A stretch of 64,000 bases of DNA from Lenzites betulinus (taxonomy: Eukaryota > Basidiomycota > Agaricomycetes > Polyporales > Polyporaceae). The notes beneath the pieces are model-generated. The model had not been told where the DNA came from, searched no databases, and was given only the letters and a program-made list of their open reading frames with translations. Positions 1-10,440 of this stretch are shown here, piece after piece. Within the stretch, counting starts at the first letter, position 1, and each line of letters begins with the position of its first letter. The stretch covers positions 1 to 64,000 of the forward strand of contig JABYQU010000066.1 in assembly GCA_022264855.1 (NCBI GenBank), in the 5' to 3' direction. The position numbers and the translations under genes were made by a program.

Positions 1-381
1 CCGGCCCTGTCACTAACAGGTGAACGGGGGTGTAGCCTAGCGGGGAAATCACGTTTCCTGCGTGTAATCCTGACGGAGACAGTCCACCTACTCTGGAAAA
101 TAAGATGCGAGAGGGTTATCGAGCTCGAGGCTGACAAAGACAAGTACCACTCAATGAGAGAAATAGTAAGAAGATGGAGAGCCAGCCTAAACAGGCGCCT
201 GGCAATAGATCAGGCGCTCACGCACCCCTCGATGAGGAAAAGTGCCCTCTCCAAGTCCACCTTACACGCTACCTGGCGAGGAGTCCTACACAATGAAGAG
301 TCCCTGCCAGACGACTGGGCAGCGGTAAAGGGGGTTTTAGTGGGTATGCCGGCAAGCTGGATTAGAATGGGAGCGGGCTAA
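1..381 (+). CDS. C-terminal end of a non-LTR retrotransposon polyprotein (partial)
   Basis: Frame 1 is open from the first base of the window to a TAA at 379-381. The peptide carries the segment LLWKIRCERVIE, then RRWRASLNRRLAIDQAL, then TWRGVLHNEESLPDDW and VLVGMPASWIRMG. This layout matches the tail found downstream of the RNase H domain in basidiomycete LINE-type polyproteins, a similarity I recognise from memory. The reverse transcriptase and RNase H domains would lie to the left, outside the window. It is followed by about 150 bp of 3' UTR and a poly(A) tract, which fits a LINE inserted by target-primed reverse transcription. No catalytic residue is in view, so activity cannot be judged. 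Confidence 0.75.
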   Translation, partial: PALSLTGERGCSLAGKSRFLRVILTETVHLLWKIRCERVIELEADKDKYHSMREIVRRWRASLNRRLAIDQALTHPSMRKSALSKSTLHATWRGVLHNEESLPDDWAAVKGVLVGMPASWIRMGAG

Positions 382-554
382 AAACTGCGCAAACCACGTC
401 GGAGAGCCCCACACTACAGCTGCGGCTGTGTGCGTAAAGCATTTCCTCCGTTGGTGACTGGGAGTAGAACCTCCCCTATACCCTGCTGAAGGCGCGAATA
501 TGGGCTACCGCCCGTACCGTGCTGCACCATAAAAAAAAAAAAAAAAAAAAAAAA
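1..554 (+). mobile_element. 3' end of a LINE-type (non-LTR) retrotransposon with poly(A) tail
   Basis: The element consists of the partial ORF (1-381), an untranslated stretch (382-530) and an uninterrupted run of 24 A at 531-554. The base after the tail starts coding sequence of a WD40-type gene, so 554/555 is the insertion junction. The 5' end and the target-site duplication lie outside the window. The long pure A run suggests a fairly recent insertion. Confidence 0.8.
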
Positions 555-1089
555 GATACCCGTGTTATTCGTCCACGGCGCCATTGCTGTGTTGGGGGGC
601 AATCTTCAGGGCAACGTTCATCTATGGGACGTCGGTTCGGGGTGGAAGCTGCATAGCCTGGTCCACTCCGGTGAGTCTCCTGTGCTCATTGACTCCGAAT
701 CACGCTCACTTGGCCTCGCGGGATGCAGAAGACGATGAGATCCTGGCCTTGGCAGTGCGTGTCATATTCTTACCTCATGGTTGCACTTTGATTGAATCTC
801 CTTATAGGCGCATTACAATCCTGCTTCAGACACGTTTATCATCGCCATGGGTGTACTTGCAGGTGTCGGTTCCTCTGTCGTGGTGTGGAAAGCCGAGGAG
901 CTTGGTGAGTGAGCGATAATTGAGAACGGCAATATTTGGTGATCTATAAGATGATATACAGGTCCAATGGAGCCGCTCCCACGCGAGAAAACAAAATGGC
1001 CCGCATACCTCAAGGCGACATTGTTTGCGGGGCTCTTTACGGTTCCTGTCGTCGCCACCGCCTTCTTCAAGGGGGGATCATATTCTTAG
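555..1089 (+). pseudogene. 3' exons of a WD40-repeat/membrane protein truncated by a LINE
   Basis: Four exon segments join in frame: 555-670, 729-754, 808-904 and 962-1089 (TAG). The first encodes a WD40-like blade (GNVHLWDVGSGWKLHSLVHS). The next two encode EDDEILALAAHYNP and a blade ending SSVVVWKAEEL. The last encodes one hydrophobic helix (ATLFAGLFTVPVVATAFF) near the C-terminus. All three introns have good GT-AG signals. The coding sequence starts abruptly at the poly(A) tail of the retrotransposon, so the gene's 5' part is separated from it or lost. I therefore call it a disrupted gene. If the LINE sat inside an intron and were spliced out it could still work, but the first blade reads directly up to the A tract, which argues against this. 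Confidence 0.6.
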
Positions 1090-1293
1090 GGTTCGGATGT
1101 AGACCGCTTTATTTTGTCGTAGCATTTAAGGCCCGTGAGCACGAAACGTGAACGATTTATCTATCCGTACAGCATGCGCACGCGACTCCCAATGCCATAG
1201 TCCGCACGTGATCGTGGATGCACCACGGAAGTTCAAACAAAAGACGCGTCAAAGAACAAGCGCTTACACGCTTTACGCTTTGACCATGTCGTG

Positions 1294-1300
1294 CTATATA
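1294..1300 (+). promoter_or_regulatory. TATA-like box upstream of the 1390 gene
   Basis: TATATA occurs about 90 bp before the ATG at 1390, in a 300-bp gene-free interval (1090-1389). It is the only clear core-promoter-like element there. Confidence 0.35.
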
Positions 1301-1389
1301 TCCCGCCATGGTGCCTTGACTGCTTCGCTCTCCTCCTGTGACTATACTCTCTCCTCTTCAACGCGCATCTCATCCTTCTCATCTTTCTC

Positions 1390-2556
1390 ATGGCTCTTCT
1401 CATGTCAATTTCCGGCCGCGATGTCCTTCTCCTTCTTCTCTCGGTCCTATGGCCATTCGTTCTGTGGCGACAGCTTCGGAAGCAATCCCCTAGCTCTTTG
1501 CCATCGACGTCGTACAACTTCTCCGCCAGGACGCCGATCTGTTCTGGAGAGACCACTGTGTTGGAATATGTTGCCCCATCTCCATCTCACTACAACGAGA
1601 ACATCATACCCACTATTCTCAGAACGTTGGATGCTCTGAACGTAATTGAGGCCAGAGCCCGGTATGTATCACCTTTTTGCGAGTTTATGGCACTCATATT
1701 GTCTAACAGGTCTCACACCCCTGATCGCGTGAGTGGCACCAACGTGTCGAGGCTCCTCGACACATCAGCCTGCGACGAGAAACCACGCGGCATTCTCAAA
1801 GCTGAACCAGAGTCGCGCCCTGTGCCGACAAAGATCACGCCCTCCAGAAACTCTGTTCTTCGCATCGAACCGATCGTCAAGCGCCATGCCAGCGTCGAGA
1901 AACATTCCTCATCCACCCCCACGCCCTCGAGAAGAATTACGCGCTCGGCATCACGCCCCTCCATGTCTCGCGATTTTCCAAGCCTCCCACCTGGCGATGG
2001 TGTTGTTGGATACTCATCCCAAGCTACTCATCGCGTCCCTCGGTCCCCATCTCCCGTTTCCGCTATGGGAGACGAGTGCATAGGTCTTGATCACTTTTCG
2101 CAGTCGGCGGTCCGTCATCTCGATCTATCTCAACCTACCATTCGTGCACGTACTAACGGTGTTTGCAGCGCCCTTACATCGAACGCCAGCCGAAGGCTCA
2201 CGGTAGCTGGTTTGGTACTGAAGGTGCCGCCCGTATCGTCAGCCCGCCCGTTCTTCGTAACCAATATGACGTCCGAGTGGGTGATGTCTTCTGTCACAAA
2301 ACAGCAACGTCCATCCAAGTTTGGATCTGGGATGACGACGGGTCGGGGTTGGCTTGGTTGTCCGTGCGATTGGGATATCGACGATCTGACGGCAGATACT
2401 TGTCCGTCACCGACAAGAAGCTCGAGCCCTCCTGGGTCTGCTTGGAATGGTGCCACAAGCGCGTTTCAGCTCGTGTGTCTATTATCACTCATCATGCTTG
2501 ATGGTTTCACTGACGATAACTTGTGCGTAGTGAAGCACCACGGAATTTCGGTATGA
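1390..2556 (+). CDS. Hypothetical N-terminally anchored membrane protein
   Basis: Four exons join in frame: 1390-1661, 1710-2109, 2169-2472 and 2531-2556. The N-terminus has a strongly hydrophobic segment (residues about 10-25, VLLLLLSVLWPFVLW) followed by basic residues, as in a signal anchor. The middle is rich in Ser, Pro and Arg and looks disordered. The last ~100 residues look folded, with many Trp and aromatic residues (SWFGTEGAARIV, TSIQVWIWDDDGSG, LEPSWVCLEWCHKR). The first intron is 48 bp and could be read through in frame. The third has a TACTAAC-like branch site. I do not recognise the family. It lies just upstream of a SUN-domain gene in the same orientation, with about 360 bp between them. 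Confidence 0.55.
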   Translation: MALLMSISGRDVLLLLLSVLWPFVLWRQLRKQSPSSLPSTSYNFSARTPICSGETTVLEYVAPSPSHYNENIIPTILRTLDALNVIEARARYVSPFCEFMALILSNRSHTPDRVSGTNVSRLLDTSACDEKPRGILKAEPESRPVPTKITPSRNSVLRIEPIVKRHASVEKHSSSTPTPSRRITRSASRPSMSRDFPSLPPGDGVVGYSSQATHRVPRSPSPVSAMGDECIGLDHFSQSAVRHLDLSQPTIRARTNGVCSALTSNASRRLTVAGLVLKVPPVSSARPFFVTNMTSEWVMSSVTKQQRPSKFGSGMTTGRGWLGCPCDWDIDDLTADTCPSPTRSSSPPGSAWNGATSAFQLVCLLSLIMLDGFTDDNLCVVKHHGISV

Positions 2557-2915
2557 TCAAGGTTGAAGTTGTATTAGTTCTGAATGTCAATAACGGCATA
2601 ATGCTATAGCACGTGCGTCCTTGTAGCCTCCCAGCATTCTTCGCGGCGGAGGTGTGGTCGGTGTATTGCTTGACCTCTACCGGGGAAGCGTACATAGCGA
2701 CCTTGTATTGCTGTAATGAGTGATCAGCCGGCGAGAAAACAAAGTGGGCGTCTTAATGTCGTTCAGTTGACACGGTGCCTGCGCGCCTTTCAAATGGATT
2801 TCAAGTCTTAAGCGCTAAGCGCTACTCTTCGCCGAGCCACTCCCTTTCGTCTTTTCGTCTTGAAGCTCAAGCGGGCTGATCTTCCTCCTGAACTCTCCTT
2901 CTGGATACTTCGCGC

Positions 2916-4048
2916 ATGTCTGGAGGAAACGGAGCACGTTCCCCATTTGACCCCTCTCGGTTCGTCTACGAGGAGCCGTCGGAGCGGTCTCCAAGTGAGT
3001 CTTCATTGTGATGAGGCTCCGGCGAATTCTCAGTCTTCCAGCCCGCAGCAAAGGGGTCCGATTTCAATCGCGGGAGGCTTCATTCAGCGAGAAAATCCCC
3101 TCAGGTCCGCATACTCCACCATATCGCGGTGTTCCCCGTACCTCCACCGGCCGCCGTCCGACAATCTCAACCACACACTTGATTGTCGGCCTCTTGATCG
3201 CTCTCACTGCTGTCTTCGCCTTCTTGCCCCCTTCATTCACCGATATTTCACGTATTAAGTCCCGCTACTCTGGCGCAGCACATTGGATCACGGCTAGTGT
3301 CCACACATGGGCGCTGAGCGAACAACCACTTCCCCCAGCCCCCGCCCCCGCCGACACCCACACATCCTCTGTCACCCGAAGTCTGGTTAAAGAGGCTGCT
3401 CTTCTTGCGCGTTGGGGCCCCGTACTTCGTCCAGATTACGCTTTGCGAGCAAACGGAGCACGAATCTACCCGGAGCTCACCTGGCAGCCAGAGCAAGCAC
3501 GTTCCCGGGCTCCCTCTCCGACGTCAATGATTGGGCCCGAGGTGGTCATCGATGAAGACATAAGCATTGGCCGATGCTGGAGCGTGCCTACGACGGGTCA
3601 AGTAGGGATTAGAACATTCGTTTTAGTCCACCCCACACACGTCACGATCGACCACATCCCTCGGCAGGTTGCTCTGGATATCGACCGTGCTCCCCGCCGT
3701 GTAGTGTTGTGGGGCGTCGTCGATGGGTTGCCCAATATCCACGGTTTGGACTCACTACGGACACTCGATCCCGACCTCCAACTCCCGTTCAATCTGGTGC
3801 CGCACGGTCGTACTTCGCCACGACTCGCTGGAAACTACGCTTTCGTTGCGCTCGCAGCGTTCGAATACGACATCAATAACGATCCGACTCAAACATTTGC
3901 GGTCTTCGACCATATCACTTCGTTGCACATGGACTTCGGCTTATTCGTTCTGGAGGTTGTAGATAATTGGGGCGCTAACGATGTGTGTTTGTACCGTATT
4001 CGCATTCATGGTGAGCCCGCTGTGATCGGCACCCAACGAGGGTGTTAA
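2916..4048 (+). CDS. SUN-domain protein of the nuclear envelope
   Basis: Exon 1 is 2916-2994 and exon 2 is 3042-4048; the intron uses an acceptor at 3040-3041 that keeps the long frame. The protein has a basic/Ser N-terminal region, one transmembrane helix (LIVGLLIALTAVFAFLPPSF), a short lumenal stretch, and a C-terminal SUN domain. The SUN hallmarks are visible in order: DYALRANGARI, IGRCWSVPTTGQVGIR, DIDRAPRRVVLWGVVDG, PTQTFAV, then VVDNWGANDVCLYRIRIHG. SUN proteins sit in the inner nuclear membrane and bind KASH peptides to form LINC complexes. There is no obvious long coiled coil, so this is a short-spacer type. The fold assignment is firm; the specific role (spindle pole, meiosis) cannot be read from the sequence. 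Confidence 0.88.
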
Positions 4049-4372
4049 CCAGGACAGAGTAATCGTAACTTGTTGTAGTACGAATTACAATCCTTCCTCC
4101 AGAATGTCGAGTATGCGCGCAGTCAAATCCAAACCGAATCACGTGCAATTTCCTCGTGCTATCTGAGCGCCTATGTATAGACGCTCTACTCCTCCCGCTT
4201 TTGCTAGCTGCGCTCTTGCTTTGAACTCTCGCTTGAACCTCTCGCTTTGCTCTCCCTTGCACGCTTGGATCCCAAAATGTGGTATTTATACGCTGGTACT
4301 TTACCAATGACTCGCCTCAAAACCCTTCATCCCGTTACACACCAAGCAACTTGACCGACAACGCCACACAAA

Positions 4373-5876
4373 ATGTCTTCCACCCCGTCTGGGCTGGCTT
4401 TTTCTATCGGATCCTCGCCTAACCCGGAGGAGCCTAACCCGCTACCTACTTCTTCTGCAGCAACGGCGCAGACGGAGGCACACCGACCTGATCAAGTGAT
4501 CGGGGTGAAGCGGACTTTGCGCACTCCCAGCGCGCATCAGCTCGACAATGGCAAGCTTCACAAGACGCATGAATTTGTATGTTATCTTTTGACTATCTGT
4601 GCAAGAAGCTAGCTGCTAACCACCCTGTAGGATCATGTTGTCCCCTTGGAATTGCACTCCAACGCACGCGAGGGAGCAACTGCAAGTCGCCGTCTTGCAC
4701 CCTTGGTGCGTTTGACTCGAACATCTTGTACCTTATCCACTCAACTGATGAAATCCTTGTACAGCCTGGAAATGCTCGCAGCACGGTTCGTCGTCATGCA
4801 AGCGCTGGAATCGCTCAAACCAGCGGATCTGCGCGGGCTGTCCATACTCGCGACGCGCCGCGTAGCTATCAAGTATGTGGGCATGCTCTCTGTTATGCCA
4901 CACGCGATGCTAACCTGACCAGCCGGTGTTTCCGCATCCGTTTCCGTTTCCGGTTATTCCAGCTACAGTACGTGATCGCCTTCATCGTGATGTAGCACGA
5001 AGTAATATGTGCTTCTGGATCTTTTCAGCACGGCCAAGCTTATTATGGGCAAGCGTTCGCCCCGGCGATACCACCGGTACCCGCATACCCCCCCGTCCAT
5101 CCATTTTCTCAAGTACCTGTCACGAGAATGGATATGAATCCATACGGATACCCCGTGCAGGCACCGTATGGGTACGCCAGTCAGCCGCAGCCGCAGGTGA
5201 GATCGCACTTTGTTCTTGTAAACACCCAATTTTAAATACTGGACAGGTTGCTGTCCCGCATTGGGAGCACCTCCATCCTTCGCAACAGCAGGAAATCTTA
5301 AATCAATACCAGAACCCTGGTGAAATGGCTGATGCTCTGCCTGCGCATGCGGACACAGACGTTGGCCACCGTGCGGCCGTGACCGTAGGTGGTGAGGAAG
5401 TACCGGCCGATGGAAAGGGCAAGGTACGTCCTCCAGTCATACCTTGGAGCAATATATATTGACTGTTCTAGGCTCCTGACTTTGCTCCCACTCCCGGGAT
5501 GTCGAGTGAGGGGGTACACGAGGTGGAAATGGACGAGACGACTGCTCCTGTGCCACGGCCTTCCTCTCCTCCTGTGGACGAGACAACTACTCCCGCGCCA
5601 GTGCCTTCCTCTACCCCCGTGGACGATACGATGACAAACCGCTTCGGGGCCATGTTGCTCGACCACGTCCAGGAGTCTCATACCCAGATGCACCAGCTTA
5701 TGTCGGAGTTTGTGACGCAGCAGAAGCAGGCGCAGGACCGCATGAGGTACGTTACTACGCAGTGACTTAACAGAAGCAGAGAACTTACGGATTTGTCCAG
5801 ACATGAACTCCGTGCGGTGCATACTAGGGTTGAAGCGCTTCAGAACCCGCTCCCAGTCCATGGTCATAGACGTTGA
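4373..5876 (+). CDS. Proline-rich hypothetical protein
   Basis: Eight exons join to 375 codons in frame: 4373-4576, 4631-4705, 4765-4872, 4923-4967, 5029-5196, 5247-5423, 5472-5746 and 5801-5876. Most introns are phase 0. The protein is low complexity: a Ser/Pro N-terminus, a short Pro/Phe exon (PVFPHPFPFPVIPAT), a Tyr/Pro/Gln region (YGQAFAPAIPPVPAYPPVHP), a Thr/Pro region with two similar copies of PVDETTTPAPVPSS, and a C-terminal helical stretch (LLDHVQESHTQMHQLMSEFV) that may form a coiled coil. No catalytic domain is recognisable. It stands at the edge of the repeat-rich region, and the next gene downstream is an accessory family member. Confidence 0.6.
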
Positions 5877-6752
5877 TACGCTCCACAGGCGTTCCCGGCC
5901 AGAAACCCTCCTTCTCCACCCTTGCGCGCGCACGCCAACCACAGCGCGCGCAGAGCCCACCGCACACTTCGGTACCCCCTACGTCGCGCGCGCAGTGCGC
6001 GTAGCCCATCGCGCGCAAGGTCAAGATGCGCGCGGGGCACTTCACCACGGCGCGCGCGATGCCTGTCGCTATCCAGAGCCCTCTGCCCTAGCTGCTCGCG
6101 CGCGCGGGTCCGCTGGGCGCATCAGTGGCGCGCGCACGAGGCGTGCGAAGAGTCGGATCGCGCGCGGCGAGTGCGCCCGGCGCGCGAGGCATCCCGGGCC
6201 CGGTTTCCGCTTATCTTCCGTGTGGTAGCACGTGTTTTTGATTCAGCCTGCGGGCATTCTTGTACATAGTCATTTCGGGGCATTCGAACCCCCCAGACAA
6301 TCCACCCCTCACTCTCTCAACTGCTGGGAACGTGTCCCTCACGCTTCTTGACGAGCAACAGCTTCCCCTTCAAGGCAGGACGACTGGAGACCTCTCCGCT
6401 GTGACAGTGTACCGTCAGTTGCGTATATTGCGTCTATTCCGTTTCTCCTGCGTTTTACTGCGGGCGTACTGCGTTGCGAAGCCCCGCGGCTGACTGCGAG
6501 CGTTGCGTTATTCCTGCGCGCGTTGCGTTACCGAGCTTACCTCCGCACGCGCCCTTCTACAGCGCGAGTCCGCGCGCGCTCTTGCCTTGTGCGCGAGAGG
6601 CTTCCCTTCTGCTAGCGCGCGAACAGTACGCGGGCCGGCCTACTAGCGAACCTAGGGAGCTCGAGACCTTACTCCCCTTCATCACACACCTAGACGTCCT
6701 CTACCCCTCGGCTATCGGCCGTCAGAGCACCTCTTACCGTATCAACGCACAG
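5877..6752. other. GC-rich intergenic block with clustered CGCGCG runs
   Basis: About ten runs of GCGCGCG or longer lie between about 5925 and 6190, spaced roughly 20-45 bp apart and joined by variable sequence. Short ORFs here run in several frames and have alternating Arg/Ala composition, as expected of CG repeats rather than genes. Beyond 6250 there are GCGTTGCGTTA-type short repeats. Upstream exons of the gene at 6753 may lie here, but I could not place them. Confidence 0.5.
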
Positions 6753-8811
6753 GCAAGTTCGACGCGACACCTCCTAAGGCTGGGAGACCCTCGTCGCAGC
6801 CGGGATCTCCCACACCTCTCGCGACACCAACGCGAGCCCGGGCCGATCGGATGAAGCCGCCCTCTTTGGGCGAGGAAGCCGATGGCATCCTTGTCACTCT
6901 CAAGGTGAAGTGATTTGCTCCGTCGCATTTGCATTCATATTTGCTCACTTGATGCGGTGCAGTCGAGCGTTCGTATGCACCTGCGATTGTTGTTGAATTA
7001 CAAGACGTGGGAGGAGCTAGTGCTTCGCCACCCTCCACTTACGGAGGAAGAGGTCCAGGCGTACCGCAGTGGTAGGAAGAAGGCTGTTTGCTCCGAAACC
7101 TCCTTCCGCGTCGACTTCGTGCAGGAATGGAAGCGCTTTCCTTGCAATCTTGCCGCGCTGATGCACTCAACCGACCGGTAAGGACGGATGAAAGAGACGG
7201 TCGAGAGCCCAGAAGGTCGAGACCGGGCTGCGAAGACGTCTCGCGGAGCGCGAGGAGATGCAAGGTTCGCGTCGGGTGCCCTTACGGCGGCGCAGTACGC
7301 AGAGAAGCGCGGAGGGAGGGGAGGGGTAGCGGTAGGGCGGAAGGTGTGCAACGACTCAGCTGAGCTGGCGTTTCCGCAGTACGCAGGAGGGTCGCTTCGT
7401 AGCCGGTGTCGGCGTCGCAGAAGACTCGTAACGCAATCGCAACGCTAAACGCTAAATCGCAGGGGTTCGCAGTTCGCAGAGTTCGCAGGGTTCGCAGTTC
7501 GCAGTTCGCTGTTCGCAGGGTCGTCGCTGGGTTCTTCGAGGGAAAGTGAGATTCTGAGCCAAGGGGGGTCTGATTGTCACGGCCCGAGGGCGTAGGTATT
7601 TACAGGGAGAGTCCGCACGTCCGATGTCATCAGAAAGTCTCTACGGAAGGTCCATCGCGAAGGGGATCGAGGCCGCGATGCGCCGGCCGCTAACGCGTAA
7701 CGCGGAACGCGGAACGTACCATCGCGCTCCGTACGGACCGACGCCACGGAACGCAAGCCCTCGCGCGCGGATCGGCCCATGCCCTCGCGATACCGCGCGA
7801 TAAGCCGTCCGCATACGGGCAAGGCCCCCTGCGCTGCGATGAGTCCTCCGCGCCACGAAGCCCTCGGACTCGCGGAAACCGCGAAAAGAGTAGGTCGCGG
7901 GTGTTGGCTCGGCGCGGGGCGTATCAGCGCGCGACTTCTTCGTGCAAAACATGCTCAAGTGTATCCAAGGCGGAGGCTTCGACTTCAACGAAACCGTTAT
8001 ACCTCTTATCACGGAGGCTCATGTAAGTGCTCACCGGTTACCTGTTTTCTTCGGATAGCTCTAACACCAAGCAGATCGAACACGTGCTTGATACTCACAT
8101 GGAGTATTGTCGCAAGAAGTACCGTGAGCAATATGACCGCCACAGCTGGGACGCGAACGACAAGGAGGATGCCCTGAAAATCTCCAACCAGGAGATTAAG
8201 AACGACAGGGTGAAGAAGCGCAAGGCTATCAACAGCCGCAAGAAAACGGTGCGTCTTCGCGTTTTCGCCTCCAGCGAACATCTCGGCTGAAATGCATGAA
8301 GTTGTTCGACACTCGGCTCTCTGTCATCCTGGAAAGGGGGCTAGCTCGTCATTCACTCCTGTTTGACCGTCTTCTGCCGCAGAACATGAGCGGGGACGAG
8401 ACAGATGGCGAGACTCGCGCTCTGCCTATGGTGTACCGCATCGTCGAGTCGCGCTGGCAGAGTATTGAGCTGAAGACCTTCCTTCGAGCCCTAGATGCTA
8501 AGTACCGCCACGGGTGGGAGAAGCCTCGGCCCGGACAGCGCGCCACGGGTGGGAACCCTCCTCGAACTCGAGTCTTGCGGGAGGGCAGTCGTGTCGAGGA
8601 CGGGTATGCTCCGGCTGGGCTCTGGCGCAACTGCTACGATCCGGACTGGCTTCGCGGGCTCGAACCTTACCAACGCCGGGCACTGAAGATAATCGGCGCC
8701 AACTACGACTTCGACATGACACCGCACTTTGCGGAGGACGAAGCCATGGGGGAAGAGGACGGGACTATGAACGAGGACGATATGGACGAAGAGGATGAGG
8801 ATGACATATGA
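6753..8811 (+). CDS. Hypothetical protein of a family common in Agaricomycetes (5' end unresolved)
   Basis: Supported segments are about 6753-6910 (QPGSPTPLATPTRARADR, MKPPSLGEEAD), about 6960-7177 (NYKTWEELVLRHPPLTEEEV, AVCSETSFRVDFVQEWKRF), about 7928-8022 (FFVQNMLKCIQGGGFDF), 8075-8248 (HMEYCRKKYREQY, then a Lys/Arg-rich tract) and 8302-8811 (MSGDETDGET, MVYRIVESRWQSIELKTFL, GLWRNCYDPDWLRGLEPYQ, acidic C-terminus). The order matches a hypothetical protein that I recall as repeated in many mushroom genomes. Its function is not known to me. The segments before and after 7178-7927 do not join in frame with the splice sites I could see, and that gap carries repeat-like DNA, so this copy may be damaged. 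Confidence 0.55.
7178..7927. other. Repeat-like insertion or oversized intron inside the 6753-8811 gene
   Basis: The stretch separates two parts of one gene by about 750 bp, whereas other introns in the window are near 55 bp. It contains tandem copies of GTTCGCAG around 7455-7520 and AACGCTAA-like steps just before. No ORF in it has recognisable content. Confidence 0.45.
7455..7520. repeat. Tandem GTTCGCAG octamer array
   Basis: The octamer GTTCGCAG, with small variants (GGTTCGCAG, GAGTTCGCAG, GTTCGCTG), is repeated about seven times in tandem. It lies in the non-coding block between the two halves of the hypothetical gene. Confidence 0.7.
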
Positions 8812-9284
8812 GGACGCTGAACTCAGTTTGAATTCGCCAACTCACCTCGCCTACCACTCCTTCCTCTGCAGTATCTCCCTCCATCTTGCGCTGGCGACGC
8901 AATATTCCTGCCCGTAAACCCATTGTCTCCACTCCTCCATTACTCGTCTCCACTCCTCCGTTACTCCGTCTCCACTCCTCAGTTACTCCCTACAGGTTGT
9001 CGCCGATTGCAACACGTCTTCTTCCTACATCTCACCCCTGTTCCCACACGCTCCCTCAAGTTCCACCGCTCCTCCGTATATTAGTCGCTCCCCCGTCCTG
9101 TTGTAGATAGGTAATGCCTCTTCTCACGACGCCGCTTGTCCCATACTGTACGAGGTCAAGAGGCACTCATGGAATAAGTCCTTGCTACCGCCTGTGGTCG
9201 TTTCGGCCACTCCCCGGTTGCACATGATAGCGGTACGTCTTCAAAGCTTCATCCCCGAGAGTGCTTATGCGCGAGGCATCATTC

Positions 9285-10440
9285 CGCCAAACTCCTCCCT
9301 CCCTCGCGCCGCTCCTCCCTCCCTCGCGCCGCTCCTCCCTCCCTCGTGCCACTCATCCCTCCCTCGCGCCACTCATCCCTCCCTCGCGCCACTCATCCCT
9401 CCCTCCTTGCCGTCTCCCTCCGCACCTTCCCACCTCCCTCCGCGCCTCCACGCACCCTCCCTCCGTATTCTCTCCCTCGACACGCCCTCTCTCCGTGTGT
9501 CGCCTCCCTTCGTGCACTCTCCCGCGACGCCTCATCCCTACGCCACTCATCCCTACGCCACTCATCCCTACGCCACTCCTCCCTCCCTCCCTCGTGCTCC
9601 CTCCGCGCACCATCTCTCCGCGCGCCCTCCCGCCGCCGCTCCTCCCTCGTCCTCCCTCCGCTCCTCCCTCGTCCTCCCTCCGCTCCTCCCTTGTCCTCCC
9701 TCCGCTCGTCCTCCCTCCGCGCAACATCCCTCCTCCTCCCTCCCTCCGCTCGTCCTCCCTCCGCGCAACATCCCTCCTCCTCCCTCCCTCCGCTCGTCCT
9801 CCCTCCGCGCAACATCCCTCCTCCTCCCTCCCTCCCTCCTCCTCCCTCTGCGCGCCCTCCCTCCGCTCCTTCTCCCTCCTCCTCCCTCCGCTCCTCCTCC
9901 CTCCGCGCACCATGCCTCCTCCTCCCTCCCTCCGCGCACCATCCCTCCGCGCACCCTCCCTCTGTGCCTCCGCGCCTCCGCGCACCCTCCCTCCGCGCAC
10001 CCTCCCTCTGCGCCTCCGCGCCTCCGCGCACCCTCCCTCCGTGCACCCTCCCTCTGCGCCTCCGCGCCTCCGCGCCTCCTCCCTCCTCCGTCTGTGCCTC
10101 CGCGCCTCCTCCCTCCGCGCCTCCGCGCACGCACCCTCCGCGCCACGCGCACGCACCCTCCGCACACTCTCCCGGGACATGTGCCCTTCCTCGACGCACA
10201 CTCTCCCTCCGCGCTCACTCCCTCCGTGCTCGCTCTCTCCACACCTCTCGCACCCTCCGTGCTCCGCTCTGTCTCCCTCCGCGCACACCCTCGCACCCTC
10301 CATGCACACTCCCTCCGCGCACCCTCGCACCCTCCGTGCACACTCCCTCCGCGCACTCTCGTACTCTCCCTCCGCACACGCGCACGCACGCACGCACGCA
10401 CGCACGCACTCTCGCACCCGTGACCCTCCGCGCACACGGC
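9285..10440. repeat. Long polypyrimidine (CCCTCC-type) compound minisatellite
   Basis: For about 1.15 kb the plus strand is almost purely C and T, interrupted by CGCGC and CAC steps. Sub-arrays are visible: a ~20-bp unit (CTCCCTCGCGCCACTCATCC type) at 9330-9405, a 15-bp unit (CATCCCTACGCCACT) three times at about 9530-9577, a ~44-bp unit three times at about 9705-9835, and an ACGC run at about 10382-10410. Both strands are open in several frames (up to ~417 codons) with Pro/Ser/Arg or Gly/Glu/Arg composition. These are repeat artefacts. The purine strand has closely spaced GGG runs that could form G-quadruplexes or triplexes. Confidence 0.9.
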
